Source: CAYZMH01 sp964479445
Lineage (GTDB): Bacteria > Bacteroidota > Bacteroidia > Bacteroidales > GCA-2748055
Reading direction: 5' to 3'
NCBI GenBank assembly: GCA_964479445.1
Contig: CAYZMH010000115.1
Location: 1-8,262, forward strand
DNA: 8,262 nucleotides
The notes below the pieces were generated by a model, which saw only the letters and a program-made list of their open reading frames with translations, did no database searches and was not told where the DNA came from. The translations under genes and the position numbers were made by a program. The stretch's first letter is position 1, and every line of letters starts with the position of its first letter. Below are positions 1-6,470 of the stretch, one piece after another.

Positions 1-81
1 GTAGTCTGTTTTACTTTTTTCCTGTTGATTGCAGCCTGCAATGATTAAAAGGAAAACCAGCACCGAAATAACTTTTCTCAT
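1..81 (-). CDS. Lipoprotein, N-terminal fragment (runs off the left edge)
   Basis: Reading the minus strand from the ATG at 79-81 gives 27 open codons to the window edge. The peptide starts MRKVISVLVF and has a short basic n-region, a hydrophobic core and the lipobox I-A-G-C with the lipidated cysteine at residue 17, followed by N-Q-Q-E-K. This is a classical signal peptidase II signal, so the product should be a lipoprotein. No aspartate follows the cysteine; in Bacteroidota many lipoproteins reach the outer membrane. The gene lies 84 bp downstream of the T9SS beta-helix gene on the same strand, beyond a terminator-like hairpin, and I see no consensus promoter in the gap. It may be a third member of the receptor locus, expressed by read-through, or an independent gene. 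The mature domain lies outside the window, so function cannot be assigned. Confidence 0.7.
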   Translation of the reverse strand, partial: MRKVISVLVFLLIIAGCNQQEKSKTDY

Positions 82-121
82 TCTTCTATGATGTTATGAA
101 AGGTGTTCTGTCCCCGGTAAT

Positions 122-156
122 AAAACACAGGGTGACACGTATGCCACCCTGTATTT
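122..156 (-). terminator. Probable intrinsic terminator after the T9SS beta-helix gene
   Basis: A perfect 8-bp stem pairs 127-134 (ACAGGGTG) with 145-152 (CACCCTGT) around a 10-base loop. On the minus strand it is followed by GTTTTATTA, a short interrupted U tract. It begins 13 bases after the stop codon of the beta-helix gene, which is where a terminator would sit. The weak U tract could let some transcription continue into the lipoprotein gene. Confidence 0.6.
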
Positions 157-165
157 CCAAGTGCA

Positions 166-2025
166 TCAGTTTATAAATGACATCTTTCCGGATGCGGAGA
201 AATGATTGGTTGTAAGTTTGTAAATAAAAATACCACCGGATGATGACGGGGTGAAGACGATCTCATTGAGTCCGGCGTGTCGTTTTTCATCAATCAGTGT
301 TGCTATCCGCTTGCCCGAGACATTATAAACGGTGAGATTTACATGCGTGGCAGAGGGCAGTGAGAAGCTTATGGTTGCCTGGTCTGCAGCAGGATTGGGA
401 TAGCTTTTTATACCGGCAAACGCAGCCCGGTCATCCCTTACCGAAGTGGGCAGCAAACTTATTTCATCCACCTGGAGCACTTCTCCTCCCCCGTAAACCG
501 ATTCTATGCTTTCCAGTGACGCATCGAAATCGTAGGTTTTATCATCCCAGAGCAAAGAGCCGACGGGCAATCCATCGCTTGATGATACCAGGCTTGAAGT
601 ATAGGAGAAATCTTCATTCAGGTCGGTTACCAGTTGAATTCCGCCTTCACTGGAATTCTCTCCTCCGACCCCGGGAATGGTGTTCGGATCGTAGTCACCG
701 AAATAGGTAATCAGGAATTCTTCATCGGTTGGCATATCGACGCCGGGAACGTTGTATAAACTGCGGTTGAACTGGATATAGACATCGGCCACATCCTGGG
801 GCATCGGTTCTGTTCCCAGTCCGAGTTCATCCACGGTCATTTCGTACATGCTGTTATTCTCCGAGATGATGTTCGAATAATCTTCAACGAGTTGAGCAGT
901 TCGTTCATTCATCCATATGGCCGGCACATTGTGAACCTGGAAAGGACCGGTACCGTAAATCGCCTGGTTCCAGGTGAGGTAGGATTCCGGTGCATCAAAA
1001 TCGGAGTTATCATTGAGTCCGCCATTGTAATAACTATCAAGGGTCGAACTATGGACTACCACATTGTCGGCAGCATACCAGACAAGGTCTTCAAAACCAT
1101 CCAGTTCGCTGTTCAGGTTACCGCCATCAAGGTATCTTTCCGGGATCTCAATGCTGGTGTCAATGGTATCCAGTCCTACCAGTCCCATGAGCAGGGCATC
1201 CGGGTCCTGACCACCACTTGCAACATTTTCGTAGTCCTCGCCGGTCCAGTTTGCATTTACAAACAGGTTATTGGTCACATACAGCGTTTTCCAGTGGACA
1301 TTCAGGAAAGGATACTTGCTGTTATTGATGAAGGTATTGTGATTGATCAACGCAAAATCGCAGAGCGCTCCTTTTTGAAGGATAGGAAGCTGCGCGCCTG
1401 TCACCGTGTTGTTTTCAAAAATAATGGTATCGGCAAGGGATGCCTGAAAATCAACAATCCTTCCGCTCCACCAGTTGGCCTTCCTGTCAAAGTCCCTGAA
1501 GTAGCTGTTCCTGATCTTTGCCACTCCACCGTTGTTTACGTCCACCATTCTGAAGATCGTATTGAGTCCGTCAGCCGTTTCAAAAAAACAACCATCGACA
1601 TCCACTACGCAGTCATCCCCGGATACGTCAAAGAGTGCTTCACCGACCCAGGCCCGGTTGGTGGGCGTTACATGCCACTGCAGATTCTTAAGTATTAAAC
1701 TGCTTTTAATGACACTGGGGGTTACATTCACTTCGTTCAGGGGTTGCATGACAATTACGGGCAGTGGCCCATCTCCCTCTTCCGCACGGATAGTGATGGA
1801 TCCACCCGGGTTATCCACGTTAATGCCGGCATGCATTAAATAGAATTGCTCTCTTTCCAGTTCATAGATCCGGTCGGTGCCCGGGGCGGCATCATCTCCA
1901 TTGATGGTTGATTCCAGGAGTCCACCATTTTCAGCCCCTCCGGGAATAGGAGTTACCTCCTGGGCCTGCAAGCCGGCTAATATGATCCAGCTTAAAAATC
2001 CTACTAAGTAAAGTTTTAGTTTCAT
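166..2025 (-). CDS. T9SS-exported beta-helix (pectate-lyase-like fold) surface protein
   Basis: A 619-residue secreted protein. Residues 1-21 form a signal peptide (K-rich start, hydrophobic core, likely cleavage at LQA/QEV). Residues about 55-260 carry repeated short beta-strand units rich in N, V, I and F, such as LILKNLQWHV, CVVDVDGCFFE, IRNSYFRDF, IIFENNTVTG, LINHNTFINN and LYVTNNLFVN. This is the look of a right-handed parallel beta-helix, resembling the DUF4957/DUF5123-type proteins found in Bacteroidota glycan loci. Residues about 270-540 are unassigned and rich in D, E, Y and W. Residues about 541-619 are a type A T9SS sorting domain: SYPNPA opener, then VYNVSGKRIATL, HAGLNEI and a final short K-M-S-F-I-N strand. 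The product should cross the outer membrane through the type IX system and stay at the surface or be released. It follows the TonB receptor gene by 54 bp, so it probably binds or processes that receptor's ligand. I see no diagnostic catalytic motif, so enzymatic activity is open. Confidence 0.88.
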   Translation of the reverse strand: MKLKLYLVGFLSWIILAGLQAQEVTPIPGGAENGGLLESTINGDDAAPGTDRIYELEREQFYLMHAGINVDNPGGSITIRAEEGDGPLPVIVMQPLNEVNVTPSVIKSSLILKNLQWHVTPTNRAWVGEALFDVSGDDCVVDVDGCFFETADGLNTIFRMVDVNNGGVAKIRNSYFRDFDRKANWWSGRIVDFQASLADTIIFENNTVTGAQLPILQKGALCDFALINHNTFINNSKYPFLNVHWKTLYVTNNLFVNANWTGEDYENVASGGQDPDALLMGLVGLDTIDTSIEIPERYLDGGNLNSELDGFEDLVWYAADNVVVHSSTLDSYYNGGLNDNSDFDAPESYLTWNQAIYGTGPFQVHNVPAIWMNERTAQLVEDYSNIISENNSMYEMTVDELGLGTEPMPQDVADVYIQFNRSLYNVPGVDMPTDEEFLITYFGDYDPNTIPGVGGENSSEGGIQLVTDLNEDFSYTSSLVSSSDGLPVGSLLWDDKTYDFDASLESIESVYGGGEVLQVDEISLLPTSVRDDRAAFAGIKSYPNPAADQATISFSLPSATHVNLTVYNVSGKRIATLIDEKRHAGLNEIVFTPSSSGGIFIYKLTTNHFSASGKMSFIN

Positions 2026-2079
2026 AGTTAAATTGTTTTAGTTAAAATTGGTTGTTAATAGACTTTAATAGATTTGTAT

Positions 2080-5079
2080 TTAAAGGTTTACCCTTACTCC
2101 CAGTTGAGCGCGGAAACCATAAAAATTTCGACTGGTGGGTAATTCCGGTTTTTCCGGGCCCTGCTCCCCGAAGAAATAATAATCCACATGGTTATTAATG
2201 TTGGTCAGGTTGGCATAGCAGGATACATGATCATTGATTCGCTGTTTTAACATGACATCCACCAGGGTGAACGAATCATAATAACTGTCTCTGAGGGAGA
2301 ATAATCCATCTTTGCTTTGCAGGACGCTTCCCTGGTAACGGTATGAGATGCGTGCACTGAAACCCGAATAGTCCCATCCTACAACCAGGTTCAGAATATT
2401 ACCGGGCTGGTCGGGCATCGGACCGGCTGTTGTCCTGTACTCCTGTCCTGTAATGGGGATGGGTATAAACCCGGTTGAATCGTATCCGACAATGATCTCT
2501 TTAAAATAAGGGAACTGTGTCCTGGTATCCAGGATCGTGTAGTTAATATCCAGTACCAGTCCGCGAAGAATCCCCGGCAGGTACCAGAAGCTTGATTGCC
2601 ATGATAGTTCGACTCCTTTCACGTAGGTTTTTTCCGGGTTGTTGAAGGGCAACGATGTCTGGGTGGCTTCAGCCACGTAATTGGGATCGTAATGTTCCAT
2701 TCCCAGCAGCCGGTCATCCAGATCTTCCGGTCCGCCTACGATGCGCCCTTTTTTATAGGGTTTATAATTATTCATCCCAAAGATCAGGTCGTCAATCTCC
2801 TTGTAGAATCCATAGACGGTAAACAATCCGTATTTATCGTGTTTCACAGCCACCCCCAGGTCATAATTCCATGCAGTGGATGGTTCCAGCCATGGATGAT
2901 TGGAGATGAAACTGCTAGCACCCTGACTGTATATGATGAGAGGGGAGACCTGGTTAAAGCTCGGCCTGGAGGTACTTTTATAGACTGCCCCCTGGATGTT
3001 AAGGATATCGAGGGGTTTGTACTTCATATTGATGGATGGGAACCATAGCAGGTTCTTTCGATTGGTTGTAACTTCCTCGGGCTCTCCTTCCACACCGGTC
3101 GGACCAATGGCCGTGACAATATGAAAAGCTGAGTATTCTGTCTCATTCTGCTCTACCCGCAGTCCGGGCAACAGCATTAATTGAGAACCGAAGTTCAATT
3201 CTGACATGAAATATCCTGCCACTTTTCTTTCCACGGCTCGATAGTCCAGGTTATAACTTGATATGCCATCCAGGTAGTACCGGGACTCATCCCCTCCATT
3301 GGCACGGTATGCATCCTGTACGCTTGTCAGGAAATCGATATCCGCTCCCCATCCAAGGTTGTAGAGTCCCCTGAGAAAATTACCGGGATCGTAATCACTA
3401 TCTGCAAAAGGCGCAGCTACAATCCCTTTGTCGTTGTATTCCTGGATCTGTTCGGGGTAAAGACTTGCAAGATGCTGCCTGCGCGGCGCCATCCCCCCGT
3501 AATCAAGGGTGCTGTTCCGGGATGTTCGTTCGCTTGTTCGTTCCAGTTGATGGTATTTTCCTCCCAGCTGTATGGTTCCGGTTACCGCATCAAAAAGGCT
3601 GAAGTTCCATTCATAATCAAATCGCGCGTCATAGCTTTGATCCGTCAGCGTATTAACATCCCAGCTCATGACGTTGAGGTAGGTGTTATTGATGTCCAGG
3701 GAATCAAATCCGGCTGCCGGGTACCTGTCGATTATATCGAGGGGATCTGCATAAACGAGCTCCTTCTCGGGGATATTCAGGCCAGTCTCTTCGAAGAAAG
3801 AAAAATTCTGACCGGAGTTCTTAACCCGGGCATAGGTTGTGGACAGATCTACTTTCAGCTGGGAAGCCCCGAATTTGAATGTATTCTGAAAGGTGTGTGT
3901 CCGGGTGAGCTTATTGGAATTCCACTCCCCGGCATTTTGTGTATAATCCCGCTTTTCGGTTCTCAGAGTACGATGGTTACTACGGTTTAAGGTGAAATCA
4001 TCGTTGTGACTGATGAGGTTGAAAAATTTCATTTCCCACCAGTCGTTGTTGTAATCCAGGATCACTGTTCCATTGTTTCGGCGGCGAGTCAGACGCCGGT
4101 CGGTTAGTGAATAGGAGGTGGTGCGGATTTTCTGCAGGGTATCCAGGGGATTATTCTGCTCATCGCGTATGATTTCCGTGAAGGTTTCGTTGTATCCCCC
4201 ATTGTAGATGTGAGTGGGCAATTGTTTTTGCTCGGTGGTAGCCCGTATATTTAGTCCGATCTGATTATCCCAGAAGCGATTGCTGTATCCCCCGGTAAAT
4301 TTATAGTTTGAGAAGTCATGATCAATATTGGCATATCCGCCCTCCGCCATTAAATCAATTTTCCTTTTTTCGGGAGCTTTACGCAATTTCAGGTTTACCG
4401 TTCCCCCGATCGCGTCCGCATCCTGGTCTGCACGAAGAGATTTAGAAACCTCAATTCCTCCAAGCGCATCCCCCTGCACGAAACTGAGGTCTACACTCCT
4501 GTCCTGACCGGTGGACGCCATTTTCACCCCCTCAATGGTAACATTGCTGTATTTTGGAGATAAGCCCCTGATAACCACTTTGCTTGCTTCGCCGGAGGCC
4601 CGTTGGAGGGAGATCCCCGGCAATCTCCCGATGGCTTCAGCGGCATTGGCATCGGGCAACTCCTGCATTTTTTCGGACGATACCACGTTGACTACCGAAT
4701 TGGAGGCGAACTGCTGATTGATGGCAGCTCTTTGTCCCCGGGCCTGCGTGGTGATGACCACTTCATCCAGTTCCGCTGCTTCCGGATTCAGTGCCGCGTT
4801 AATGGTGGATTGTGATCCGACCATTGTTTCATACGGTCGATACCCGATAAAGGTAAACAGCAGGGTATCTTCCGAACTGGTTACACCGATTTTGTATGCT
4901 CCTTCATGGTCGGTAATGGTACCGGTACCGGTACCTTTTATTAACACATTTGCACCGGGTAACGCGTTGCCGTTTTCATCGGTTACCTTACCACTTATCA
5001 GTTGTTGCTGTGCCAGGGTGGCTGTTGCACCGATCAACAATATGAAAAGCAGTAAAAAACTTTTTTTTATCCGGATCAT
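2080..5079 (-). CDS. TonB-dependent outer-membrane receptor (TIGR01782-like) with CarboxypepD-reg-like N-terminal domain
   Basis: A 999-residue outer-membrane active transporter, which would take up a ligand using energy from TonB-ExbBD. Residues 1-23 are a signal peptide (IRIKK, hydrophobic core, TLA/QQQ). Residues about 27-100 form a carboxypeptidase-regulatory-like domain (ISGKVTDENGNALPGANV, DTLLFTFIGY). LDEVVITT at 104-111 is the TonB-box region. The plug, about 115-235, contains AIGRLPGISLQR, VVIRGLSPKYSNVTIEGV and IEVSKSLRADQDADAIGGTVNL; this last stretch is typical of the TonB-Xanth-Caul (TIGR01782) type rather than SusC. The rest is a long beta-barrel with alternating aromatic strands, ending in GFRAQLGVRVNL. 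Length is normal for the family. The start gives a complete signal peptide; another ATG 4 bases upstream is out of frame. The gene has its own candidate promoter (5136-5166) and is followed by the beta-helix gene. The substrate is unknown; relatives in other phyla often import oligosaccharides. Confidence 0.93.
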   Translation of the reverse strand: MIRIKKSFLLLFILLIGATATLAQQQLISGKVTDENGNALPGANVLIKGTGTGTITDHEGAYKIGVTSSEDTLLFTFIGYRPYETMVGSQSTINAALNPEAAELDEVVITTQARGQRAAINQQFASNSVVNVVSSEKMQELPDANAAEAIGRLPGISLQRASGEASKVVIRGLSPKYSNVTIEGVKMASTGQDRSVDLSFVQGDALGGIEVSKSLRADQDADAIGGTVNLKLRKAPEKRKIDLMAEGGYANIDHDFSNYKFTGGYSNRFWDNQIGLNIRATTEQKQLPTHIYNGGYNETFTEIIRDEQNNPLDTLQKIRTTSYSLTDRRLTRRRNNGTVILDYNNDWWEMKFFNLISHNDDFTLNRSNHRTLRTEKRDYTQNAGEWNSNKLTRTHTFQNTFKFGASQLKVDLSTTYARVKNSGQNFSFFEETGLNIPEKELVYADPLDIIDRYPAAGFDSLDINNTYLNVMSWDVNTLTDQSYDARFDYEWNFSLFDAVTGTIQLGGKYHQLERTSERTSRNSTLDYGGMAPRRQHLASLYPEQIQEYNDKGIVAAPFADSDYDPGNFLRGLYNLGWGADIDFLTSVQDAYRANGGDESRYYLDGISSYNLDYRAVERKVAGYFMSELNFGSQLMLLPGLRVEQNETEYSAFHIVTAIGPTGVEGEPEEVTTNRKNLLWFPSINMKYKPLDILNIQGAVYKSTSRPSFNQVSPLIIYSQGASSFISNHPWLEPSTAWNYDLGVAVKHDKYGLFTVYGFYKEIDDLIFGMNNYKPYKKGRIVGGPEDLDDRLLGMEHYDPNYVAEATQTSLPFNNPEKTYVKGVELSWQSSFWYLPGILRGLVLDINYTILDTRTQFPYFKEIIVGYDSTGFIPIPITGQEYRTTAGPMPDQPGNILNLVVGWDYSGFSARISYRYQGSVLQSKDGLFSLRDSYYDSFTLVDVMLKQRINDHVSCYANLTNINNHVDYYFFGEQGPEKPELPTSRNFYGFRAQLGVRVNL
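4918..4935. repeat. Three tandem GGTACC hexamers inside the TonB receptor gene
   Basis: Three perfect copies of the self-complementary hexamer GGTACC lie head to tail. On the minus strand they encode the G-T-G-T-G-T loop (residues about 49-54) of the carboxypeptidase-regulatory-like domain, where relatives usually have a shorter KGTTTGT-like loop. Copy-number change by one hexamer would keep the frame and lengthen or shorten the loop by two residues. Confidence 0.75.
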
Positions 5080-5102
5080 ACATGGTGAATTGAATGGTTG
5101 CC

Positions 5103-5124
5103 TACCCTAAACCTGAAAAGGGTA
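5103..5124 (-). promoter_or_regulatory. Inverted repeat in the 5' leader of the TonB receptor gene
   Basis: TACCCT (5103-5108) and AGGGTA (5119-5124) are perfect 6-bp complementary arms around a 10-base loop. With transcription predicted to start near 5130-5133, the hairpin would open the leader RNA and end 23 bases before the receptor start codon. It could be an RNA stability or regulatory hairpin, or a DNA operator. The arms are short, so chance is possible. Confidence 0.35.
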
Positions 5125-5135
5125 TTTAATGAAGG

Positions 5136-5166
5136 TAAATGTAGAGGCTCATCTATGAATGAGCAA
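5136..5166 (-). promoter_or_regulatory. Candidate Bacteroidota promoter of the TonB receptor gene, with an inverted repeat in its spacer
   Basis: On the minus strand TTG (5166-5164) is followed after exactly 20 bases by TACATTTA (5143-5136), matching five of the six fixed positions of the Bacteroidota -7 element TAnnTTTG. The spacing fits the known 19-21 bp. The predicted start site is about 50 bases upstream of the receptor ATG. The spacer contains a perfect inverted repeat, GCTCAT-CTATGA-ATGAGC (5147-5164), a position suited to a repressor or activator operator. Element assignment rests on the consensus only. Confidence 0.55.
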
Positions 5167-5212
5167 GTGTTTTTATTTCATTATTTTATACTATTCAATC
5201 AATCATGGGTAT

Positions 5213-5253
5213 AAAAAAACCCTCTTCCAGGCTGGCACTGCCGGGAGAGGGTT
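5213..5253 (-). terminator. Strong intrinsic terminator after the GerW-family gene
   Basis: Arms 5218-5225 and 5246-5253 give, on the minus strand, AACCCTCT pairing perfectly with AGAGGGTT, with further partial G-C pairing inside the loop. Seven consecutive Ts follow on the minus strand (the A run at 5213-5219). The hairpin begins 25 bases after the GerW-family stop codon, so it ends the DUF2953/GerW transcript and insulates the receptor promoter downstream. Confidence 0.9.
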
Positions 5254-5278
5254 GATGCACAAAGACTTTACGTTCTGA

Positions 5279-5677
5279 CTATTTGCTGCTTTTTTCCTCT
5301 TTCTTCTCCTCTTTCTTTTCTTCTTTGTTTTTCATGTCGGTTATTTTTTCAACCAGGTCGGGCACTTTATCAAAGAGGGCCGAGAGTCCGGTCTTTTTAT
5401 CAGAGGGGATAAAGGAGATCTCATCTCCTTTGGTTACGAGGAACCCCACGGGAGCGATACCGATTCCTGCACCGGCACCACCGCCGGAACCTGACTTTTT
5501 GGATTTATGATGATCGCCTTCCGAGAGGCCGCTGCCAAAACCGGTGCCGACTTTGATGATGGGCCGGCAGGTAAATTCTCCGATGGTGAACTCATCCCCG
5601 AGGATGGTTTCTGTGGTTGCCATTGATTTTACGTGATCGGAAACTTTGTCCAGTAACGCTTCTACATTTATTTCCAT
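5279..5677 (-). CDS. GerW (YtfJ) family protein
   Basis: A 132-residue protein matching the Spore_YtfJ/GerW pattern. An N-terminal amphipathic segment (MEINVEALLDKVSDHVKSMA) precedes VGTGFGSGLSEGD (43-55), then the glycine-rich GSGGGAGAGIGIAPVGFLV (63-81) and the strand EISFIPSD (86-92). The G-rich loop followed by a P-V-x-F-L-V strand is the family signature. There is no signal peptide or membrane segment, so it is probably cytoplasmic. The last 19 residues are a low-complexity Lys/Glu tail with two K-K-E-E repeats, beyond the usual domain. In Bacillus the family member affects spore germination, but GerW-like proteins also occur in organisms that do not form spores, where the role is unknown. 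It lies 29 bp downstream of the DUF2953-like gene, so the two are probably co-transcribed, and it is followed by a strong terminator. Confidence 0.88.
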   Translation of the reverse strand: MEINVEALLDKVSDHVKSMATTETILGDEFTIGEFTCRPIIKVGTGFGSGLSEGDHHKSKKSGSGGGAGAGIGIAPVGFLVTKGDEISFIPSDKKTGLSALFDKVPDLVEKITDMKNKEEKKEEKKEEKSSK

Positions 5678-5706
5678 AATGTTTCAATTTTTAATGATGA
5701 ATAATA

Positions 5707-6219
5707 CTATGATCTGTTTGTTAATAAAATCCAGAGTAACATGCTGAGCCGGGTTCGTACATCCAGATCCAGGTAGAGGTTGCCCTCAAAGTTTACCTGC
5801 ATGTTCAGGCGTGTGTTCGCATTTACCACAGTAAAAGCCGGGACCAGCCAGGCGTTCAGCATAACGTCGTCGGTATCCATATCCATATCCAGCTTTCGGA
5901 TCCATATCGCCCTGGTAACCTTCATGAATTGTTTCCCATTTCCCATACGACTGAGCCATTGTTGATTCTTTTTTGCCGGATTCTTCTTTCGTTTGCGCCT
6001 GTCTTTTCCGGGTTTGAAAGGGTCTATTTTAAAGGGGATAAAAAATACCCGGATCCTGATCCGGAACCGCTCATCCCCCGGTACCAGGTAAACATTGAAA
6101 ATACCCGGCAGTGTAATCCCCAGGTGTCCGGTCTGGGTATTGATCCTGACCATTACCGGGACAAAAAGGATCCAGCAAAGAAGAAGGAGTATCAGTGCTA
6201 TGATGATGTAACCAATCAT
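5707..6219 (-). CDS. DUF2953-like (YtfI-like) membrane-anchored protein
   Basis: A 170-residue protein with one N-terminal membrane helix (residues about 2-22, IGYIIIALILLLLCWILFVPV) followed by a beta-rich soluble part. Strands are visible at 24-35 (VRINTQTGHLGI), 52-63 (FRIRIRVFFIPF) and 137-158 (RLNMQVNFEGNLYLDLDVRT), with a very basic linker at 69-85 (KPGKDRRKRKKNPAKK). The final LSMLLWILL is hydrophobic and may touch the membrane. The layout resembles DUF2953, the YtfI family encoded beside ytfJ/gerW in Bacillus, and the GerW-family gene directly downstream here supports that reading. The middle of the domain looks shorter than in Bacillus. The start is needed to include the membrane helix, since the next Met is at residue 23. 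Function is unknown; a membrane partner for the GerW-like protein is an inference from gene order. Confidence 0.7.
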   Translation of the reverse strand: MIGYIIIALILLLLCWILFVPVMVRINTQTGHLGITLPGIFNVYLVPGDERFRIRIRVFFIPFKIDPFKPGKDRRKRKKNPAKKNQQWLSRMGNGKQFMKVTRAIWIRKLDMDMDTDDVMLNAWLVPAFTVVNANTRLNMQVNFEGNLYLDLDVRTRLSMLLWILLTNRS

Positions 6220-6223
6220 ACCA

Positions 6224-6254
6224 CGAAAATAGGGGCAGGAATGCCCGAAGGCAA
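6224..6254 (-). promoter_or_regulatory. Tentative promoter of the DUF2953/GerW pair (would give a near-leaderless mRNA)
   Basis: On the minus strand TTG (6254-6252) is followed after 20 bases by TATTTTCG (6231-6224), with one mismatch to TAnnTTTG. The box ends only 4 bases before the ATG at 6219, so transcription would begin at or next to the start codon. The spacer also holds a 5-bp inverted repeat, GGGCA-GGAA-TGCCC (6233-6246). The match may be accidental and the true promoter may lie further upstream. Confidence 0.3.
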
Positions 6255-6352
6255 TGGTGAATCGGCCAGCTACTCTTTTTTATCGGTAAACACCCATCCT
6301 GTGGAGGTGGATGATCGGGAATCCGAACACTTTTTATCTAGAACTATTCTTC

Positions 6353-6365
6353 AAAAGGGCCTTTT
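6353..6365. repeat. Short palindrome overlapping two direct TTCAAAA heptamers
   Basis: AAAAGG-G-CCTTTT (6353-6365) is a perfect inverted repeat around one base. It lies between and overlaps two direct copies of TTCAAAA (6350-6356 and 6364-6370), spaced 14 bp start to start. It sits in the 251-bp divergent intergenic region, about 50 bp upstream of the promoter at 6417-6447, where an activator site could lie. The pattern is small and may be chance. Confidence 0.35.
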
Positions 6366-6416
6366 CAAAATGCGCTATGCCTCTGAAAGAGTTTATTGTA
6401 TGCAGCTCGTCATTTA

Positions 6417-6447
6417 TTTGGAATCATTACTAAAAAGACTATTTTTG
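6417..6447 (+). promoter_or_regulatory. Consensus Bacteroidota promoter of the 127-residue protein gene
   Basis: TTTG (6417-6420) and TATTTTTG (6440-6447) are separated by 19 bases. This is a full match to the Bacteroidota sigma-ABfr promoter (TTTG, 19-21 bp, TAnnTTTG). Transcription should start a few bases beyond 6447, leaving a leader of about 20 bases before the ATG at 6471. No Shine-Dalgarno sequence is visible, which is usual for the phylum. Confidence 0.8.
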
Positions 6448-6470
6448 TTTGAGCCATCAATTCATACAAC

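Noticed and set aside
360..710. 116-codon plus-strand open frame
   Set aside because: Antisense shadow of the T9SS domain region; composition rich in R, P and H, typical of a false frame.
892..1698. 268-codon open frame on the plus strand
   Set aside because: It lies wholly antisense to the beta-helix gene, which has a signal peptide, beta-helix repeats and a T9SS domain. The plus-strand translation has no recognisable domain.
3472..3990. 172-codon plus-strand open frame, and similar ones at 2692-3048 and 4511-5110
   Set aside because: All are antisense to the well-supported TonB receptor gene and show no family features.
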